A program made the translations under genes and the position numbers. Shown one piece after another: positions 59,272 to 64,000 of a stretch of DNA of 64,000 bases. Below the pieces are notes generated by a model. The model ran no database searches. It was not told the DNA's origin and saw only the letters and a list, made by a program, of their open reading frames with translations. Origin of the DNA: Brachynemurus nebulosus (taxonomy: Eukaryota > Arthropoda > Insecta > Neuroptera > Myrmeleontidae); assembly GCA_035578155.1 (NCBI GenBank), contig JAPWDM010000005.1, positions 13,110,832 through 13,174,831 on the forward strand, given 5' to 3'. How positions within the stretch are numbered: position 1 is the stretch's first letter; each line of letters opens with the position of its first letter.

Positions 59272-59592
59272 TTAACTTCTTTAAATAAAAATATAAAAGT
59301 ATCTCTCTTGTCACGAATAATAAAAAATGGAATTTTTCCTCAAAAAATTGCTATTTTTTTATAGTGATTCACAAAATTAGTCCTTGAAAATACTATTATT
59401 TTTAGGTCAAAAAAATTCCTGGGATGCAAAGGTTAATATAATTATTACGGTAGTATTAAAAAAACAACTCTGGGTGACACAGGTTATAATTTAATTATAA
59501 TTAATGAATAAATTAATATAGTAATCTAAAAAACCTTTGTCAATTACACAAAATAATAGTATGCGTAAATACCTCTTTGTACATATATAATA

Positions 59593-60124
59593 CAGCTGAA
59601 CTCTTTTTTATGCGGTCCTTTTTTGTGCGATTTTTTTTATGCGGTTTGTAAAAAATGACCATTAAAATGCATAATGTGAATCAAAATCACAAGACAGTAA
59701 GAAACTTAAACAATTACTATAATAACTTTCTTTGATAAAATTAATTTTTAACGGCTTTTAAGAATTGAATCAATACAATGCATAAGTACATAAGTTATTG
59801 CATCATTTAATTTTGTTACAGATGTATTTTCCAAAATTTTCATAATATTATAAAATTGAAATAAAAGGTTTCTACGTGTAAATTGCTTTATCTTGTATAT
59901 AGAAGCAACTTCTAAGGAAATTTCTAAGTTTTAGCGTTTTGAGTGTTTTTTTCGATGAAACTTTTTTTATGCGGTCCCGACCAATCGCATAAAAAAAGTT
60001 CTTTGTACAATCTGGATCGAACTATACTTTTTATAGCTATTTATGATATTTTTTAATATATTTTTTAGTATAGTGCGATTTTTTTATGCGGTCCCTATCC
60101 ACCGCACCAAAAAAAGATCAACTG
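59593..60124 (+). mobile_element. pogo-type MITE (532 bp)
   Basis: Ends CAGCTGAACTCTTTTTTATG and AAAAAAAGATCAACTG are flanked by TA (59591-59592, 60125-60126). The motif TTTTATGCGGTCC recurs near both ends. A truncated inverted copy is at 36250-36731. Confidence 0.75.
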
Positions 60125-60219
60125 TATATTCAAAATGATATCTTTAATTTAATAATAATTAATTAATAATAAGTAAATGTAATATGTACATTTATATACA
60201 ATAAATTATAATGTAAATA

Positions 60220-61124
60220 CAGAGTGTTTTTTGGATAATTAGTAAAATACACTTTTGACTCGTTACAATAATAAATTAAAGTAAAAAAAATGTTTTTTAA
60301 GAAAAAGCTTTTATTTAAAAATGGGCTAAAAAAATAAAATAACTTTTGAGTGAAGTTTGAAGCAATATACAACATAATTTATAAAAGCTTGAGGCGTTAT
60401 CATTAATTATTTCTGTTTTGAATGTTTTGGATATAAGTGTAGCTATTTTACTTTTCAGTAGTTATCAAACTTAATTTAAACGCCTCAAGCTTTTATAAAT
60501 TATGTTGAATATTGCTTCAAACTTCACTCAAAAGTTATTTTATTTTTTTAGCCCATTTTTAAATAAAAGCTTTTTCTTAAAAAACATTTTTTTTTACTTT
60601 AATTTATTTTTTACTTTTTAGTCTGAATTACTTCTTTAATTTTTAAAAAAATTAAAGAAGTAATTCTTTTACTCATATTTTAATCGGTTAATTTACCCTA
60701 ATCAAGCATAACTATGGAAACAAAAAATTGCAATGTAAAATCAATGGACAATATTTGACAATTCGAAATGTCAAAAAGTTGCACAGGACTAAAAATCAAA
60801 AATTTTGGTTTGGTTAGGGCAAAACTAATTATACAATATTGCATTGTCATCAAGGTTAGACACGTATGTAAAATTTGAAACCTCTAGCTTAATTAGAACC
60901 TGTCTAAATTTTGATTCCAAGATTTGATCTAAACCAACATACTAACATAGCAAGTTAAATAAAAGCTTTTAAAAAAGATTGAAATAGAATCATATACCAT
61001 ACTCTTTTTAGATAATAAAATTCGCACATACGTAAAAAGAGTAAGGCATATGATTCTATTTCATTTTTTATGTTGCTTATAATGAGTCAAAAATGTATTT
61101 ACTAACTGTCCAAAAAGCACTCTG
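60220..61124. mobile_element. Mariner-like MITE (905 bp) with large internal hairpins
   Basis: Ends CAGAGTGTTTTTTGGATAAT and its mirror (finishing AAAAAGCACTCTG) match for ~55 bp and are flanked by TA. Inside, 60265-60398 and 60478-60610 form a ~130-bp inverted repeat around an ~80-bp loop. A further stem pairs about 60976-61013 with 61034-61075. Confidence 0.75.
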
Positions 61125-61179
61125 TATTTACATTAATTTATTTATGTATAAAAAATGTATTACAAATTTACTTATTTCT

Positions 61180-61320
61180 GTGATTTCATATAACGCGGTA
61201 CGATTCACTTAATTTGTATTGATTCTAAATTTCTTATAACGCGACGACAGTGGCTTTCATATAATGAAGTATCCATAGAACGCGGTACGAATTATCGTAA
61301 TCTTAAGAGACTTAACTGTA
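61180..61320. mobile_element. Tigger/pogo-like remnant with ATAACGCGGTACGA motifs
   Basis: The motif ATAACGCGGTACGA and variants occur three times in ~100 bp, and the segment ends GAGACTTAACTG followed by TA. The opposite end is missing. Confidence 0.4.
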
Positions 61321-61812
61321 ATCAGTATTACTATCAAAATTTAATTAAGACTAGTACTAGTATCGGTAATCAGCAAAACCGGATTATTATTATTTTTTTT
61401 TTCTTTGTGAATTATAATCATTTTTAGAATATTTTTCTAACAATTCATAAAAAATAATTCCATACACAATAGGTACATTGGAATTTTTCTTTTTTGCATA
61501 AAATGTCACAAAATCTTATTTGAAAAAATTGTATCTTATATAATAATAACGGAAAATATTCCTATGTTTTTTATTTCCTATTATAGATTTGAAATTGAAA
61601 ACATACGAGTAATACGTAATGAAAACTGATAATTCAGCACAACCCTAATCAGCAATTTAAATTTTTCCTATAACTATAATTATGCAAATAAAAAATATTT
61701 TTAACTGCAATTTCCTAAAATAAAAATCATTCGATACTGATTTGATATACGACACTTGACATGTGTTATTATTTAACTTTTATTCAAAAATCAAATTATG
61801 AAAAATATTATA

Positions 61813-62004
61813 CACCAATACTTCGCTTTGCGTCGTTTCGTTTTGCGTTTTTTTGAATTTGCGTTGTTTTGGGTTCGAGTCTTTAATTTTTTTTTTCAAA
61901 ATTTTTTGAAGTGTACTATAGAAAATCATAATTCACTTTGCGTCGTTTCAATTTGCGTCGTGTTTTTTTGGAACGTAACCACGACGCAAATTGAGGTATT
62001 GGTG
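61813..62004. mobile_element. Small TA-flanked MITE with CACCAATAC ends
   Basis: CACCAATACTTCGCTTTGCG is mirrored by CGCAAATTGAGGTATTGGTG, with TA on both sides. The words TTTGCGTCGTTTC and TTGCGTCGTG recur inside. Confidence 0.7.
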
Positions 62005-62129
62005 TATATACCTACTAAGGTCATTCAAAGTTAAAACACTGAATTAAGGTTATAGAAAATACCAAATGTTATAATTTATTAATAAATAAAAATGATAATG
62101 AAATGAAAGAAATAGTATATTATGCAATA

Positions 62130-62600
62130 AGTGCGGGAAGTTGTCGATTGCCCACGAGAGCGAAGTTGAGTACACGATCGTAGTGAGTGCGCTCATTCGC
62201 TCGAGTAGGTAATCGACAATGCTGCACGAATTGTATATACTATTTTTTATTACAAGTTTCACATACTTTTTTTCATTATTATTACTATTTTTTATTCCTT
62301 TTTAAAATAATATTTTTGAGTGTTTGTCTTTTTTTTTAAATTAAATATTGTTTAAATTATTTTGTTGGTGGTTTCTATAGAAATAATTATGAAATATTTA
62401 TTAAACGAAAAATCAAGAGGCGGCTTTGCATGTTTTGATTAAATTTTGCGTGTTTTATTGTCAATTTGCGTGCGGAAAGTATACTTTCCTCACGCAAAAA
62501 AGTATGTGAGAAGAGTACAGTGGGCAAACAGCTATTTTGCGTACAAAAATGTGTGCGTCAAGTTAGTACTTCTCTCGTATGAGTAATAAAAAAAAAATTT
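62130..62600 (+). repeat. Dispersed repeat, second copy (partner 31165-31560)
   Basis: Longer on the left than the partner, adding GTGCGGGAAGTTGTCGATTG. It contains the hairpin GCGTGCGGAAAGTATACTTT / CCTCACGC near 62467-62497. Copies share order and orientation. Confidence 0.75.
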
Positions 62601-63029
62601 CGTGTAACATAAAAATCTGAATACCAAGAAGACAAGGGCTTCTTAAAGTTTCTTCATTCACGAATCACAACCCCAAATAAAGACACATATATAAATATTT
62701 TGTGATGATTTATTACATAATAATTATAGGTAACAATACATAAATATAGGTATACATATGAAAAAATATTTCGCTATGACCCCGAGAATTTGCTAAGCGA
62801 CCCCAAATGGGGTTGCGATCCACAATTTAAGAAACCCTGATCTAGACTATACTATTTTTTTCACCTTTCAGTTTCGATCAATGCTTTTCTTAACTTTTTA
62901 AAGGACGTTGAGGTGACTAAATTTAAAACGGTCCCCGCTACCAAGTCAGATATCATCACTACGGTATAAAACACTTTCTCAGCCTTCTCAATTTCAGTAT
63001 TTCTGTTTTTAGCGAATTTCCAAAACTGG

Positions 63030-63131
63030 AAATTCAGCTTTTACGCCAGGTGTCATGGTGCGACCTAAGCCCGAGACCATATCAGAAATATGTTTTGAGG
63101 TCCCTAGAATACGAAAATGATATTCACTAAA

Positions 63132-63177
<46 letters not shown>

Positions 63178-63300
63178 CCGCGCGATAACTCTCGAACGAA
63201 GCGTTTAATGCTTATGAAATTTTGTGTGCGAATTCGATTTTCCAAATCGTTGGATGAGTTCGTTAGCCAGACACGTCGGATGCCCAGAAGTAGGTTTTCC
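63030..63300 (+). repeat. Dispersed repeat shared with 44050-44310
   Basis: Both copies contain GGAAATTCAGCT-like, GTGTCATGG-like and GATAACTCTCGAACGAA segments in the same order. This copy is interrupted by a TA microsatellite at 63135-63172. Sequence to the right of it (63300-64000) is AT-rich with no supported gene. Confidence 0.6.
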
Positions 63301-64000
63301 GGGCGTTTTTTGTCAACAAAATGAGTTTTTTGCCAGAATTAAGCAATTTTTCAAATTTTTTTTTACACTAAGCCATTGTAAAAGGTAAAACGCATAAAAA
63401 ATGTTTTTATACCGTTGCTCTAAATTACTTACTTTTCGAGAAAAACTAGGAAATATGTCGTTCTCCATTTCACTCGCACTCGCATTCTTTTTTTTTCTGT
63501 CTCATTTTTTGCGAGCTAAATTCGAAAAAAGCCGCTTTATAAGTAGCGTGTCATGATTTTTTTAATCCAATTTAACGATTCGGCTATATTCTATTTCTCT
63601 GTCAGTTAAATGTTTTTATAATGTATCTCTGTTCCATTTTTTTTTACAAAAAAAATCCCGACGATATCTGTTATGTGATATGATCAGAATTTAGATTATA
63701 TTTACACCTTCCTAAAATTAATAAGAGTTTGCTTCAATCGTATAAAAATTACGTTAAATCATATTCAAACAATAATATTTTTACGTAATTTTTTATCCAA
63801 TTGACAATACAGTTATGATTAGAATTGTATAATCAGAGCATTCTAATATTAAATAATTTTGCACATTCAATTTTTTTTTTTAACAAAGAAAAATTTTTTT
63901 AAATTTTGACACATTCTTTTATGAAATTTCGATTAAGAAATATTAAAAAATTTTAAAGTGAATCATTTAAAAAGAGTTAAAAATAAATTAAAAAGGAAAC

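Noticed and set aside
50657..64000. N-terminal elongase exons
   Set aside because: I looked for the membrane-span and pre-histidine-box motifs on the minus strand and found none; the frames there are repeats or A/T tracts.

Overview
This is AT-rich, intron-bearing animal DNA, most likely from an insect. The genes resemble insect families: a tartan/capricious-type LRR receptor, an ELOVL6 (Baldspot)-type elongase, a CLCC1-like ER membrane protein and a quinone-oxidoreductase-like protein. Introns and intergenic DNA are packed with short non-autonomous DNA transposons (MITEs). The order cannot be decided from sequence alone. No prokaryotic operons, CRISPR arrays or convincing tRNA/rRNA genes were seen.

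Layout. (1) 1-828 (+): the 3' end of an LRR single-pass membrane receptor. Its TAG stop is followed by CTA and then 84 more in-frame sense codons, a strong candidate for programmed stop-codon readthrough. (2) 829-9610: no gene; AT-rich DNA with a recent ~2.7 kb foldback palindrome (4850-7565). (3) 9611-17846 (-): a six-exon gene for a 618-residue secreted, Cys-rich, probably GPI-anchored protein, with transposons in its introns. (4) 19824-24832 (+): a five-exon CLCC1-like gene (524 aa), head to head with the previous gene; intron 2 carries three copies of one hAT-type MITE. (5) 26026-32472 (-): a seven-exon gene (883 aa) for a helical protein that may be Gemin4-like. (6) 34561-38060 (+): a three-exon quinone-oxidoreductase-like gene (343 aa), head to head with the previous one; the shared upstream region is expanded by nested MITEs between two copies of a 25-bp direct repeat. 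(7) 38061-47075: no gene; MITEs and a decayed Harbinger transposase. (8) 47076-50656 (-): the last three coding exons of an ELOVL6-type fatty acid elongase; earlier exons were not found. (9) 50657-64000: no intact gene; MITEs, a 165-bp tandem array and a decayed DDE transposase fragment, possibly partly the 5' intron of the elongase.

The genes are unrelated housekeeping or membrane genes and show no sign of a joint pathway. All exon joins were worked out by hand from reading frame, GT/AG sites and phase; each of the four complete gene models closes in frame. The most interesting signal is the readthrough extension at 574-828. Next come the palindrome with two one-arm insertions, the split head-to-head promoter region, and the many mobile elements whose target-site duplications can be read directly.
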